A stretch of 64,000 bases of DNA from Heterobilharzia americana (Eukaryota > Platyhelminthes > Trematoda > Strigeidida > Schistosomatidae). A program made the translations under genes and the position numbers. This document shows, in pieces, positions 34,557 to 45,245 of the stretch. The notes beneath the pieces were generated by a model. It had not been told where the DNA came from and made no database searches. It worked only from the letters and a program-made list of their open reading frames with translations. Numbering within the stretch: position 1 is the stretch's first letter; each line of letters begins with the position of its first letter. The stretch spans positions 72,545,160 to 72,609,159 of the forward strand of contig OX104130.1 in the NCBI GenBank assembly GCA_944470555.2. The letters run 5' to 3'.

Positions 34557-34620
<64 letters not shown>
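34557..34620. repeat. (AT)n microsatellite, 64 bp
   Basis: A perfect AT dinucleotide run. The Ile-Tyr repeat frames over it are artefacts. Confidence 0.97.
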
Positions 34621-34623
<3 letters not shown>

Positions 34624-35796
34624 GCACAGTAATGAATTGAAAAATTAACATTACCATCCCATTGCTGCCTACGTGTAGTGCCAATGTCAAATGTATACAA
34701 CTGGTCATTATTTTCACTAAAACACACCAACATAAAGGTTACCACAGTACCATATTTCATGAATTGAGAAAGGAAACACGAAAGGACGGTAAACGTCCCA
34801 TTCGTTTGTGTATATTTTTGTTAAAATCATCATTTCTACATACGGGTAGATGTCTATACATAGTCTGGGTCAGTATATATATTAAAATTATATCAGGTAG
34901 ACGTTTTTCGCTTGGAAAGCCATTCAGAAAAGTAAATTTCTTAAAATTTTTTATGCATGGCCTCATACAATTAAATGTTATATCAAATATTTTTCTTTCG
35001 TGTTATTTTCTCATATTCACTAATTTTTCAATTGATCGTTCTTTCTTTTAGCTTTTGCATCATAAAATTTGTTTTACACTGTATTCCATGACAGCCATTA
35101 CTTTGATTTAAAGAGTTTTCGTCTAGCCTCCATACTCATCAGCTGGAGATGCATCTAGAAACAAGTGGAGGTACTGAGTGGTAGGCATAAGTGCAACAGA
35201 TAGAGGGTGAAATCATGATAAGATGGAAGGGGGGGGCTGGTAGTAAGGAATGTTTCGGTTGCGAAAATGCTCATCGTTTCATAAATAACGGAACCATTAA
35301 TTTATCTAAGGGGAATATTCTTTTCATTAGCAACATTCTTGGAAGTCATCCGCTCGTATTTATTCGCACCACAAGCAGACACCAGTCTGTTAATCAATAA
35401 ACAGGTTCTGTTGTATCATTACTTAAGTGTAAGAAAGTAGAATAGGAAGTTGTTTGTCTGTAAAACCAAGAAGAAGTTATATGCTAATCAACACATTAAT
35501 GAAGGAAATCAAAAAACTAAAGGAATATGTAATGTTAAAGAATTTTTTAAATACAAACTATGTCAAACCGTGTAAAAAATATCTTAGCATTTTGCGTACT
35601 GCTGAACCAACATCTTAGGGAGAACATTTCAGAAAGATAGGAATAAGGGGGTAATAACATCTTTGCTTGAAGTACTCAAATAGTTGATCAGACAGTATGG
35701 CAAATAGACAAGAGGTAGAAGCTGAAGAACTCTTCCAATGATCAAAGTGAATATGAACATGATATTACTTGGTGAATAAAATCATCTAGTTGTCAC
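34621..35796. other. Interval with no recognised feature
   Basis: A 129-codon plus-strand frame (34662-35051) is hydrophobic and AT-driven with no motif; I do not call it a gene. Confidence 0.45.
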
Positions 35797-38700
35797 TTCA
35801 AAGCACAAACAAAATATAAAAAATAAAAACAAACATATTCCTCGCTAGAATCGGGGAGACGAAATGACCTCGGTTGGTGAAAGCATTCAGGAAGTCAATT
35901 GGCCGATGTGTCTCCTCTCTCTCGATGAAATCAAAAATAAGCATAAGGGCATGAAATGTCGGCACCATGTATGAACCTAGCAAGGCTGTCCAGATTGCAA
36001 AAGAGATGAGAAGGTATAGCATAGAAGTGCCAGGCTAGGAATCTGCGAAAGCAGATGGAATGGAAGTGAACTCTGCAAACTGTCAACTGGAGAGGAGTCG
36101 ATAATCTACTCCGATATTGTCACCCAGACGACAACCACGAGCGCACTGAGTTATGGAGTGGCTATCATGATGTCCCCTCCCAATAGCATCGAAGGCTCTC
36201 TCTCATACAGTGGGAACCAATCTCCTCCTGCAGGATCAGGATCATGACAGCAAGATGGATCCAGACCAAAAAGAGGGAAGGCCACAATCATACAGCGCCT
36301 CACTGCGCAACCACAAATAATGCAGATGAAGAGAAGAAGGAGAAATTCTACAGACAACTGTAATCAGTACTCGACAAGACTCCGCCCCAGATAGCGAAAT
36401 GAAAATTCTAATGGGTGGGGTGACATGAATGCCAAACTGGGAGCAGACAACAAAAGAAGAGAACCAACTATGTGTCGAGAAGTACTTGGTGAAATGAACG
36501 GGAATGGAGAACTGTTTGCAAACTTCTGAGCATTTAATGACTTAGTGACTGGAGGTATTGGGTACAAACACAAGGATATTCACAAAGCGACATGGATTTG
36601 ATTTCAGCAGATGGACACACTAAACATCAGATCGACTTCATCTCAATGTGAAGAAAGTGGAGATGCAGCCTACTTGACACAAGATCAGATGAAGAAAGGG
36701 AGTAGATGTAGGTTCACACCACTCACCATCTAGTTCAAGGGACCCTCAAAATCAAGTTGAATGCCTTCAAAGACGTTGGTGATAAACCACTGTCGAAGTT
36801 CAACACCCAGGACAGAAACTGAACTGAAGGAAAAAACTACTAGGGACATCTTCACGTCACCGGTCATCGGGACAAAGTGGAAGATATTAGGCAGCATCCC
36901 TGAGGAAACATGTATAGCAAAACATTGGTAATCCTTGAAAGAGACGTGAAAGGAAACCTGGGTAACCGTGTTAGGAAGGAAGAAGAAGCAAGACGAGACA
37001 AGGAATGGATTTACACGGACACATGGAAGCTAATAGAGAAGGTAGAGGAAGATAGTGAAGCAGGAGATGAACCAGTGAAGTGCAGGGATGAACAATAAAA
37101 AGAGGAACTGAGTACAATTGTATAAAACACTACACTAGACAAAGAATTGAAGAAGAGTCAGCACAAAGATAAAAGATACTCCCACGACACACTGGCAAGT
37201 GAAGCAGAACAGGCTGCATGTAGCAGAGACAGAGACCTAACAACATTATATCAAATAACCAGGTTACTACCTGGGAGGAAAGAGGTCAGAGCAGACGAAA
37301 CGAATGAATGAGGGTGAAGGCAACTTAGTTAACATTAAAGAGGAGAAACAAAGGAAACGGTAGGCTGACCACTTCAAAAACTCTTGTATCGACCACCACC
37401 TGCAACTCATCCAGTAATATCACCAACAACCGCAGAACTACCAGTGAACACAAAATTTCCTACGAAATCAGAAGTGAAGGCCTGAACGCCACGCCATGAA
37501 GCTGCTGAAATCAAGAGAAGCAGCATGACCAGATGGAATTCCGCCAGAAGTATTGAAAATAGAGGCAGAGACAACAGTGGACATGCTCACATCACTACTA
37601 TAAAAGGTTTTCAAGGAAGGAAGGAAAGCTACCTGCCCATTGATTGGAAGATGGGTTAGCTTTTCAAACTCCCAAACAAGGGTAACCTAAGTCCTTGGAA
37701 GATCTAGCGCGGAATAATGCTCCTGTACACCTGAATCAACTAAATTATTAAGCCACATCGTCCTGCAAAGACTAAAAGATACTCTGGATTCAAAATTACC
37801 ACCGGAACGGACTGGCTGCATACAGGAAGAACAAATCATGTGCGGATCAAATTGCAACGCTATGCATCATCATAGAACAGGGTTAAGAATGGCAGTCAAC
37901 CCTCCACCTCATATTTATCGACTTCAAAAAGGCCTTCGACAGCGTCGACAGAGAATTAATTTGACAGGCAGTTGCTTCAACTCTATGGTTTTAGTGCCAC
38001 AAACCATTATCAATCTCATTCAACAACCATATGCAGACGCTACATGCCGAATGATTCACAAAGGAAAGCTCAGTGACGCCTTTGAAGTGAAGAAAGGAGT
38101 ACAAAAAGACTGTCACCTACTATTATCACCGACGATCTTCCTGATTAAGGTCAACTGGATCATGCAGCAACCCGTAAAGTGCGAGAAAACGGGCATTCGC
38201 TGTTTGACACATGAAACGGCCCTAAAAGCTTTGGATTTCCACGATGATGATTTATGCCTAGTGCCTCGTCACACAAACTCGAACATCTACAGGCAAAAAT
38301 AAACAAGTTGACAGAACAGGCAGCAAATGAACACGGGACTTCAAGTGAACACAGAAAAGATGGAGGTGATGAGGATACCCAACAAACAACAGCATCAACA
38401 ACAAACACCGATCACCATGAAAAGGCGAAACCTAAAGGAACTCGCCTCATTCACCTAACTAGGCAGCATCGTCTCAACTACAGGCTGCACAGACAAGGAT
38501 GTCAAAACCAGGATCGGAAGGACAGCAAGGTCTGAAGCCAGTGTGGAGATCTACTGCACTCCACTCCACTCCACTCATCATAAAGCGTGAACAACATCCC
38601 GATTCTCAACACCAACTTCAGTCAAGTCAGTGCTCCCATGTGATGGTTGAGAGATTCGGCGCGTTACAAAAAGCATTTTCAACAAACTACACACATACAT

Positions 38701-39117
38701 CATCAACAGCTGCCGTCCACGCTAGCTCACTCGATACTGAAGATGAGATCAGATGACCATAAAGAATAAGCACGGAGGAACTCTGACTGAATGCCTGACT
38801 GGCAATGAACCAACCAAGAACCCATCGCTAAACAAATATATGGAAGGGAGTGGAGATGAACTGGGCATACACTGAGAAATCCACTCGGAGACATCACTTG
38901 CCAAGACAGGCTAGGCCGTCGAGTGGAATCCAAATGGGAAGCGTCGAGTTTGGCATCCGAGTCGAGGGTGACATGGAGGAGATCATTTGAGGAGGGAATG
39001 AAAGCTTGTAGGCAGTGGTGGAGCCATGTTGAAAAGACTGCATAGAAGAGAGTGAAATGGCGACGTGTTACTGAAGCCTTATACTCAACTAGGAACCCAA
39101 GGGGCAAATAATAGTAA
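35797..39117 (+). pseudogene. RTE retrotransposon, almost full length, heavily decayed
   Basis: It starts about 110 bases inside the RTE leader (ACTTCAAAGCACAAACAAAAT) and runs through endonuclease, RT (a KAAGPDG-equivalent block near 37520, a catalytic-Asp block near 37925 and an FADD-equivalent block near 38250) to the AGGAACCCAAGGGGCAAATAATAGTAATAATAATAG end. Many frameshifts and stops are present. Its last about 840 bases are almost identical, in inverted orientation, to 41515-42349. Confidence 0.88.
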
Positions 39118-39164
39118 TAATAATAGAGGTATTCCAGTTAATCATGTTAGAAGACGATAGCAGT

Positions 39165-39415
39165 GAAGAAAAATTTTCTTTCCAACGAAATCTTTATCTC
39201 AGCTAAACATTCGTCAATTCGTAGAAGGAAGGATAAAGCATTCCTTAGGAAGTTTTCATCAAAAGTAAACACAAATTGTGTGATAAAGTGAAATTACGTT
39301 ATATCAACAGACGTTTACAATGGCAGAAGAAAGAAAACATGATCACAAAATCAAAATTAGTTATGTCATATTGGAATTATCCACAATAATCGATACTCCA
39401 TAATGACCACGGCAA
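39165..39415 (+). repeat. Inverted copy of a PLE-flanking segment
   Basis: It contains AATTGTGTGATAAAGTGAAATTACG and GATCACAAAATCAAAATTAG, which are reverse complements (with changes) of the block at 40620-40745. It borders the PLE at 39510-40615. Confidence 0.6.
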
Positions 39416-39509
39416 CGAAAATGCTACTATATGTTTCTTTTCAGTGTAGAATGGTGATTCGAATCTTTGAAATGTTTATGCTTCAGCTATATCCACAAGT
39501 CTCAACTCC

Positions 39510-40615
39510 ACTTCTTTCCAAAGGCTTGATCATACTTTGTACAAAACTGTGAAGGACTTATCGAAAGAAGCGAAATATTCTACTTTCGTTAAGTGTTCTG
39601 TTACAGATGCGAAAACGGATTTCCGTTCTCTTGTTGTTAGCCAAGTTGGATAATGTTCGTGAATGCATTGTATAAGCTGGTGCCAGTTATGGCTAATGTG
39701 TTCGACTCCACAGGAGCAAGTAAACTGATATACACTCAGTAATATGGCGCAACGCTCCAACTTAACCTTTGAGTATTGGTAAGTGAGTTTCTAACAGAAG
39801 AATATGACTCTAAGATTGGTGGTAACGAATATTCAGTTTATATGTGTATCTTTGTAGTCTCTTTTTTAAGTATATCTGTCGCATTATCACCCTTGAATTC
39901 GAGTGGTATGGACGCCTTCTATGGCGTTTTGCAGTTTAAATCTTATCTATAAATTTCTTTGGGTATCCACTTTTCATCAGGATTTCTTGAAAGTTTATCA
40001 CTTCACCATTGACGGTATCCTCTGTGCATAATCTTCATATTTTTGAGGACAATGAGCTTATAAGATTCCTCCTTCTATTCAAGGAGATAGCCTTGAAAAT
40101 TAATAAACTGCCCGTTCCATGTGTGCTTTTTGTAAATAGATCTCTGAAGTGAATTGTCATCTTCTCGTTGAAGTTGAACGTCAAGGAAGTGAAATTTCCA
40201 GTTCACTTCTTCTATCAAAGGTTCTCCCGATTTGTATTCTGGTCATGAATGATAAAAGTATCATCTATGTATCTTTTATAGATATGAATCTGGATGATTA
40301 TTTTTGATAAGATTGTGCTTTTCGAGTTTGTCATAAAGTATTTAGTTTGGAGAGGTAATAGAGGCAATCCCTTTGCCACATTGTCTATCTGTCTGTAGAT
40401 CTCTTTGTTAAATCTGAACGGCATGTTAAAAGTACATCTTAGAAAGAATTCCTTTCAATACTGGTTTAAGATACCGATTTTCGCGTTATGGGACTGAATG
40501 AAGTCACACAGAAAGCAAATGGTTCCCGTTAGTTCGAAATCATGCAACAAACTCACAAAAGCTATCCAGCTTGGCTGAAAAGGAGAGAAAGGAAATCCAT
40601 CTTTATATCTGTAAC
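39510..40615 (-). pseudogene. Penelope-like element: RT core plus GIY-YIG endonuclease
   Basis: From about 40450 down, the minus strand reads LRCTF, MPFRFNKEIYRQIDNVAKG, LLPLQTKYFM, then YKRYIDDTFIIHDQN, which keeps an intact YxDD (YIDD, about 40255-40266). A WKFHFLDVQLQREDD-like block follows. At 39760-39533 a SVYQFTCSCGVEHI segment followed by HEHYPTWLTTRER is the GIY-YIG domain, with the YIG triplet altered. Stops and frameshifts separate the blocks. It belongs to a lineage different from the split PLE at 26-31 kb, to judge from motif wording. Confidence 0.78.
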
Positions 40616-40850
40616 GGGACATTTAACGAACGCAGAATATTTATTGTGGATTATTCCAATATGACGTGACTAAATTTGATTTTGTGATCACATTTTCTGT
40701 ATTTTGTAAACTACGTAATTTCCCTTAGTCACACAATTTGTGTTGACCTTTGACCGGAAATACTTGTGTAATGTTTAACCCTTTCTCCTATGATTTGACA
40801 AATGTTCAGCTGAGATAATGATTTTGTCGAAATGAAAATATTTGTTCACC
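40616..40850 (-). repeat. PLE 5' segment (inverted partner of 39165-39415)
   Basis: On the minus strand it reads AATTGTGTGACTAAGGGAAATTACG and GATCACAAAATCAAATTTAG, matching the plus-strand block at 39270-39360. Confidence 0.6.
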
Positions 40851-40964
40851 ACAATCGGCTTCTAACTTTACCATGGCAGTAGAATCTTCAGAAACCTGTC
40901 TTCTCAGGTTACTTACTGCCCTTTAGTTTATCATTATCTCCACCCTGCCATGAATTCTTTCACT

Positions 40965-41305
40965 TTGCTATCATGTTCATTTTATTTGGTTGTGGTCAGC
41001 AGACGAACCCAGTGTGCGCGTTTCATCCTATTTGGGACTCATCAGCTGGATTTATCTGCACCTAAGGAAGTGGTACTATTCCCACTGAGACTCGAACATC
41101 GCATCCCTCGCTTCATATGCCATAGTGTTAACCACCAGACTAGTGAGGCATGATAGCCATCTCTTGTACAAAGGGTATTGGTAACTATTTGTTGTTATAC
41201 TTGTAATTCTCCATTGTTATACTAGATCGAATCATTCGACCTCTGTTGGAACATAGGTCTCTATACGGATGGTTCGATACTGCCTGAATATTTCTTATGG
41301 TAATT
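40965..41305 (-). mobile_element. Smα retroposon unit, full length, about 335 bp
   Basis: Minus-strand order is: head CCATAAGAAATATTCAGGCAG at about 41280, A/B-box region (B box GATGTTCGAGTCTC near 41090), hammerhead 41004-41051, and 3' end CCACAACCAAATAAAATG near 40980. This is the architecture known for schistosome Smα. It directly follows another unit (41306-41505) in the same orientation, forming a head-to-tail pair. Confidence 0.75.
41004..41051 (-). ncRNA. Hammerhead ribozyme, Smα type
   Basis: The minus strand reads ATCCAG, CTGATGA, stem II GTCCCAAATAGGAT, GAAA, short stem III, then CAC and TGGGTT. Core blocks are intact, but the base before the cleavage site is A instead of U and stem I has a mismatch, so it is probably slow or dead. 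Confidence 0.58.
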
Positions 41306-41505
41306 TACTTCGTTGTGATCAAGGAAGTAGTGCAGGCTGTGCGTTTTTTCCTACTTAAGACTCACCAGCTGGGTCCATATGCGCTCCAGTGTGTAGTGTT
41401 GTTCCCATTGAGACTCGAGTTTGGTAGTCGTAGCCTCAAATCTCTAGGACGTCACACACTAGGCTATTGAATCACGCTAGTCACTCTTTGTGCAATAGGC
41501 ACTAT
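41306..41505 (-). mobile_element. Smα retroposon unit, partial, upstream member of the tandem pair
   Basis: The B-box region (AACTCGAGTCTC near 41414) and a mutated hammerhead (CTGGTGA, then AAAAAA in place of GAAA, 41343-41390) are present. Its 3' end runs through ATCACAACGAAGTAAATTAC into the head of the next unit. Confidence 0.65.
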
Positions 41506-41514
41506 ATTTTATTT

Positions 41515-42349
41515 ACCTCTTGGGTTCCTAGTTGAGTATAAGGCTTCAGTAACACGTCGCCATTTCACTCTCTTCTATGCAGTCTTTTCAACATGGCTCC
41601 ACCACTGCCTACAAGCTTTCATTCCCTCCTCAAATGATCTCCTCCATGTCACCCTCGACTCGGATGCCAAACTCGACGCTTCCCATTTGGATTCCACTCG
41701 ACGGCCTAGCCTGTCTTGGCAAGTGATGTCTCCGAGTGGATTTCTCAGTGTATGCCCAGTTCATCTCCACTCCCTTCCACATATTTGTTTAGCGATGGGT
41801 TCTTGGTTGGTTCATTGCCAGTCAGGCATTCAGTCAGAGTTCCTCCGTGCTTATTCTTTATGGTCATCTGATCTCATCTTCAGTATCGAGTGAGCTAGCG
41901 TGGACGGCAGCTGTTGATGATGTATGTGTGTAGTTTGTTGAAAATGCTTTTTGTAACGCGCCGAATCTCTCAACCATCACATGGGAGCACTGACTTGACT
42001 GAAGTTGGTGTTGAGAATCGGGATGTTGTTCACGCTTTATGATGAGTGGAGTGGAGTGGAGTGCAGTAGATCTCCACACTGGCTTCAGACCTTGCTGTCC
42101 TTCCGATCCTGGTTTTGACATCCTTGTCTGTGCAGCCTGTAGTTGAGACGATGCTGCCTAGTTAGGTGAATGAGGCGAGTTCCTTTAGGTTTCGCCTTTT
42201 CATGGTGATCGGTGTTTGTTGTTGATGCTGTTGTTTGTTGGGTATCCTCATCACCTCCATCTTTTCTGTGTTCACTTGAAGTCCCGTGTTCATTTGCTGC
42301 CTGTTCTGTCAACTTGTTTATTTTTGCCTGTAGATGTTCGAGTTTGTGC
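41515..42349 (-). pseudogene. RTE retrotransposon, 5'-truncated copy, near-identical to 38272-39110
   Basis: By reading, the about 835 bases differ from the plus-strand 38272-39110 segment at only a handful of positions (for example near 41783), and they share the same frameshifts and stops. The 3' tails differ (GAGGTAAATAAAATA here, GGGGCAAATAATAGT there). It is a recent copy of a dead sequence or of a very close relative. Confidence 0.9.
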
Positions 42350-42599
42350 AACGTGCGATAGGTATAGCATCGTTTTAACGTTACAGCGTGTAAATCTCTT
42401 TCGCTGCCTAGACTGAGTTGATTAGCTGCTGCTAACGAATGCCTCGATATAGTCAGTATGTTCAGATTTAATTTTGATGATAGACGGTGATCAGGAGTAG
42501 ACTGTTTTTTTCAAATGTATTAATTGAAGGCAATTCAACAGGAATATATCTGCACGCATATTAGTAGTCGTAATAATTGCATATTAAATTTGTTTATTT

Positions 42600-42960
42600 G
42601 ATAGATAGCGCACAATGATACGGGATTATTTAATGGATGACGTTTCGAGCATAAATTATTTCTCACAATCATATGAATGTGATCAGTTTATGGTCTTGTC
42701 ACGTGATATTCTTCGTTTTTATTGGCAGTTAAATTTTCCACATTTCTGGTATAGTTGTTACGTCATTTCTATACATGTGTTGGCTGATTCTATAAACAAC
42801 GATTCAGTAATCAATCTCCCTTTCTCTCTCTAAACCTAACTATATTGGACTCATGATGTGGTTTTATCCACCCTATTATGTACAGGGTGTGTTAATGTAT
42901 TGCAATAACCGAGCGTTTTTCTAGATTATTGCTGTTTATAGCGTCTGTATTTATCACATA
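42600..42960 (+). repeat. Unclassified repeat UR-A
   Basis: Blocks GATGACGTTTCGAGCATAAATTATT, CGATTCAGTAATCAATCTCC and GTGGTTTTATCCACCCTATT match the family. No coding motif. Confidence 0.55.
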
Positions 42961-43402
42961 AACGAATCCAGTAAGGAATTGCATTACTTACTACCACAAT
43001 GCCATGTTTTACACTTATATTAATAGTCCTAATACAGTGGGTACTACTGATAAAAGTGGATATAAGTAGTATATGTTGAGAGGTCGCTAGAAAACATAGG
43101 CAACTACCAGCGATGGGTAAACATTCTGCCCAGAGAAACGCAAGAGGCAATCTAAGCGTATTAAGAGCAAGTCGGGACAGAAGCAGAAGAGGAAATGGAA
43201 AACATTTTTGGAAATGACTATTTCATCACTACTTTACAAGATGTCATCATAAACCACCCCTTCCTGAATCTCATTGTTACTGGTTGCTACCTTTTATCGA
43301 TGAAGAAACAATCTGTGATGGTGTAGTCAACTAAACTCTTACTGATAAAACTCATCTCATTGACTTGTTGACTAAGATTTCTTAACATTATTTATACCAA
43401 TT
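42961..43402. other. Interval with no recognised feature
   Basis: Nothing supportable; a 74-codon minus frame (42926-43150) lacks motifs. Confidence 0.5.
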
Positions 43403-43621
43403 AAGTTGGTTGTGGCTAGCAGAGGAATTCACGATATGCGTTTCGTCCTATTTGGGGCTCGTCAACTAGATGTAGCTCTACCCCAGTGAGTGATATTGCT
43501 CCCACTGAAACTCGAACCTTGTAACAATCGCTTCAAACGCTAAAGCGCTATGCACTATGCTACAGAGGAAAAGAAACGTGCATCCTGGATTCCTTTGCTA
43601 GCCACAATCAACCAAACTACC
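43403..43621 (-). mobile_element. Smα retroposon, fold-back form with about 45-bp inverted ends
   Basis: The minus strand carries a B box (CAAGGTTCGAGTTTC near 43512) and a hammerhead-like segment at 43427-43475 (TTGACGA, GAAA). Beyond the A box, plus-strand sequence resumes with GAAACGTGCATCCTGGATTC and GCTAGCCACAATCAACC (43573-43615), the inverse of the left end at 43403-43443. The first core base is mutated. Confidence 0.68.
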
Positions 43622-43720
43622 ATTATTAGTATTCAGGCAATATCGAGGAGCCTGTATGTCTATAGAGGTCGAACAATTTGATTCAATAAAACAACAGAGA
43701 ATTACAAGTATATCAATAAA
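43622..43720 (+). mobile_element. Smα head segment, tandem to the preceding half unit
   Basis: The head GTATTCAGGCAATATCGAGG, then ATAGAGGTCGAACAATTTGATTC and AGAGAATTACAAGTATA, follows the 3' end of the plus-oriented half unit across the junction ACCAAACTACCATTATTA, mirroring the junction at 41300-41325. Confidence 0.62.
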
Positions 43721-44224
43721 CAGTAATTATTTATACTACTACATTTTCTTTTTTATTTACTACTTCGTATGGCAAAGAATTGATCTTTCAAAAGCACTTC
43801 AGTTTCTCACATAATTTATTGATTGCGAATGCGTCATTTCCTTATATGTGGGTTGGCATATGGTATGACTAATTCCATTTGTATGACACCATTACACATG
43901 GCGCGATCATGTGATAATATTACTACTATTATGAATATGCTTTTGTATGTAATGTGTGAATTACATTGTCGTGTTTTTATACTACTAGAACTGAACACCA
44001 GAAGTCAAAATGCTTACAGTATCGAAAAGGTTAATGGGTCTTATGATAGCAAAGATATCCATCTCTTTTTTCTATTCACTGAATAAATAACACAGATTAG
44101 ATTGGTCCAACAACTGATGTCACTTATTGAATGCAATAGTAAATTGGAGAGTAATTATAACTATGCTATGAAAACTAAACGTTAACTTTGCTACTAGTGA
44201 TTTAATGAATCTCAGTTTTGTGGG
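43721..44224. other. Interval with no recognised feature
   Basis: An 87-codon plus frame (43823-44086) has no recognised motif. Confidence 0.45.
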
Positions 44225-44560
44225 AACTGACTGACTGATTTCAAGGTGGTATTCTGAACAGTCTGAAACCAATTGGAGAATCTGGAAGTGCCAGATAGCT
44301 ATTCCATCTTGGTATAGAACTACGCAGCAGTGCACAGCCACAACTCTGCCAGACATCAAACCCAGAGCCTTTAGATTTTGCAGCAAACAAGTTACGTTGA
44401 GTCACTCGGTGGGAATCCATTTGTTCACATCCTTCTGTTTCTGTGAATTCGCAATATAACTCAACCTTCATCCAGTGGTATTGGCGGGTATTTAGCCTGA
44501 GAACTAACTTGGTGGACTACAAAGGTCATAGCTTCTCATTAGGACTGCGGCGGACCCATC
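44225..44560 (-). mobile_element. SINE-H2 copy, full length, degenerate ribozyme
   Basis: It spans from a GGTATTCTGAACAGTCTGAAACC-like tail to a CTTCTCATTAGGACTG head on the minus strand. The hammerhead region is altered in both core blocks. Confidence 0.6.
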
Positions 44561-44689
44561 TTGTAGTATCATTTGTTTCTTGGATATAACACATAAATTC
44601 AGTATTATTCAAGCACAAATCATTCCTAATAATCCTGTCATGAAAGTTTCAATATCTGGCTTGTATAAGTCTATAGACTCATATTCTTT

Positions 44690-45065
44690 GTACTTAATAG
44701 GAGCAGAATTTTTCATACCTCTTGAGTATTTGTTGCGCTAATCCCCTGCAAGTGTTCGATATTGATTCAGTGAGCAAAGATTAGGTAGTCAATCTGTCTG
44801 TTCATCTATCTAAATTGGGAAATTTCGAACTGTTGCTTTGTCTCATCCCATTGTATGATTATATGCTCGTGTGTACATTGCAATAGCTGAGATTTTTTTC
44901 GAAATTATTTATCTCACTAGTTTATCATTCTAGATTTGGTTAATCTCCTACGTTGGAGTAATTTAACTGACACCCCGTGGCTAGTTTGACGTATCTATTT
45001 GACCTCACAATCATTACATGTTAGGTCAAATTATTTTGCCTAATTGAGTGAATAAGATCCGTGTG
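44690..45065 (+). repeat. Unclassified repeat UR-A, diverged copy
   Basis: Blocks GATTCAGTGAGCAAAG, TGCAATAGCTGAG, TTTGACCTCACAATCATTAC and GTCAAATTATTTTGCC align with the family. It is more diverged than the 20.7 and 42.6 kb copies. Confidence 0.45.
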
Positions 45066-45139
45066 CGGATCACACTTTAAATCTAAACTGACTGATGACT
45101 GTGTCATGAAAGGATAATTCTAACAAAATCGATTTCATA

Positions 45140-45245
45140 GCTAGCGATAGTCTAGAAGGTGAGCTTCATCTTACTTGCGACTCGTCAGCTGGATATACCT
45201 GCAACTCAGTGAATGAGGTTGAGAAATTCAATCATGTAGGTATAA
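45140..45245 (-). mobile_element. Smα fragment with mutated hammerhead
   Basis: The minus strand reads ATATCCAG, CTGACGA, stem II, then GAAG instead of GAAA (about 45149-45194). No promoter half is recognised. Confidence 0.55.

Noticed and set aside
34361..34760. Two overlapping minus-strand frames with Ile-Tyr repeats
   Set aside because: Created by the (AT)n tract and flanking SINE sequence; no motif.
34662..35051. 129-codon plus-strand frame as a membrane protein
   Set aside because: Hydrophobicity follows from AT-rich codons; no start context, motif or repeat support.
43427..43475. Active hammerhead at 43.4 kb
   Set aside because: The first core base is T (TTGACGA), so it is kept only as a relic inside the Smα copy.
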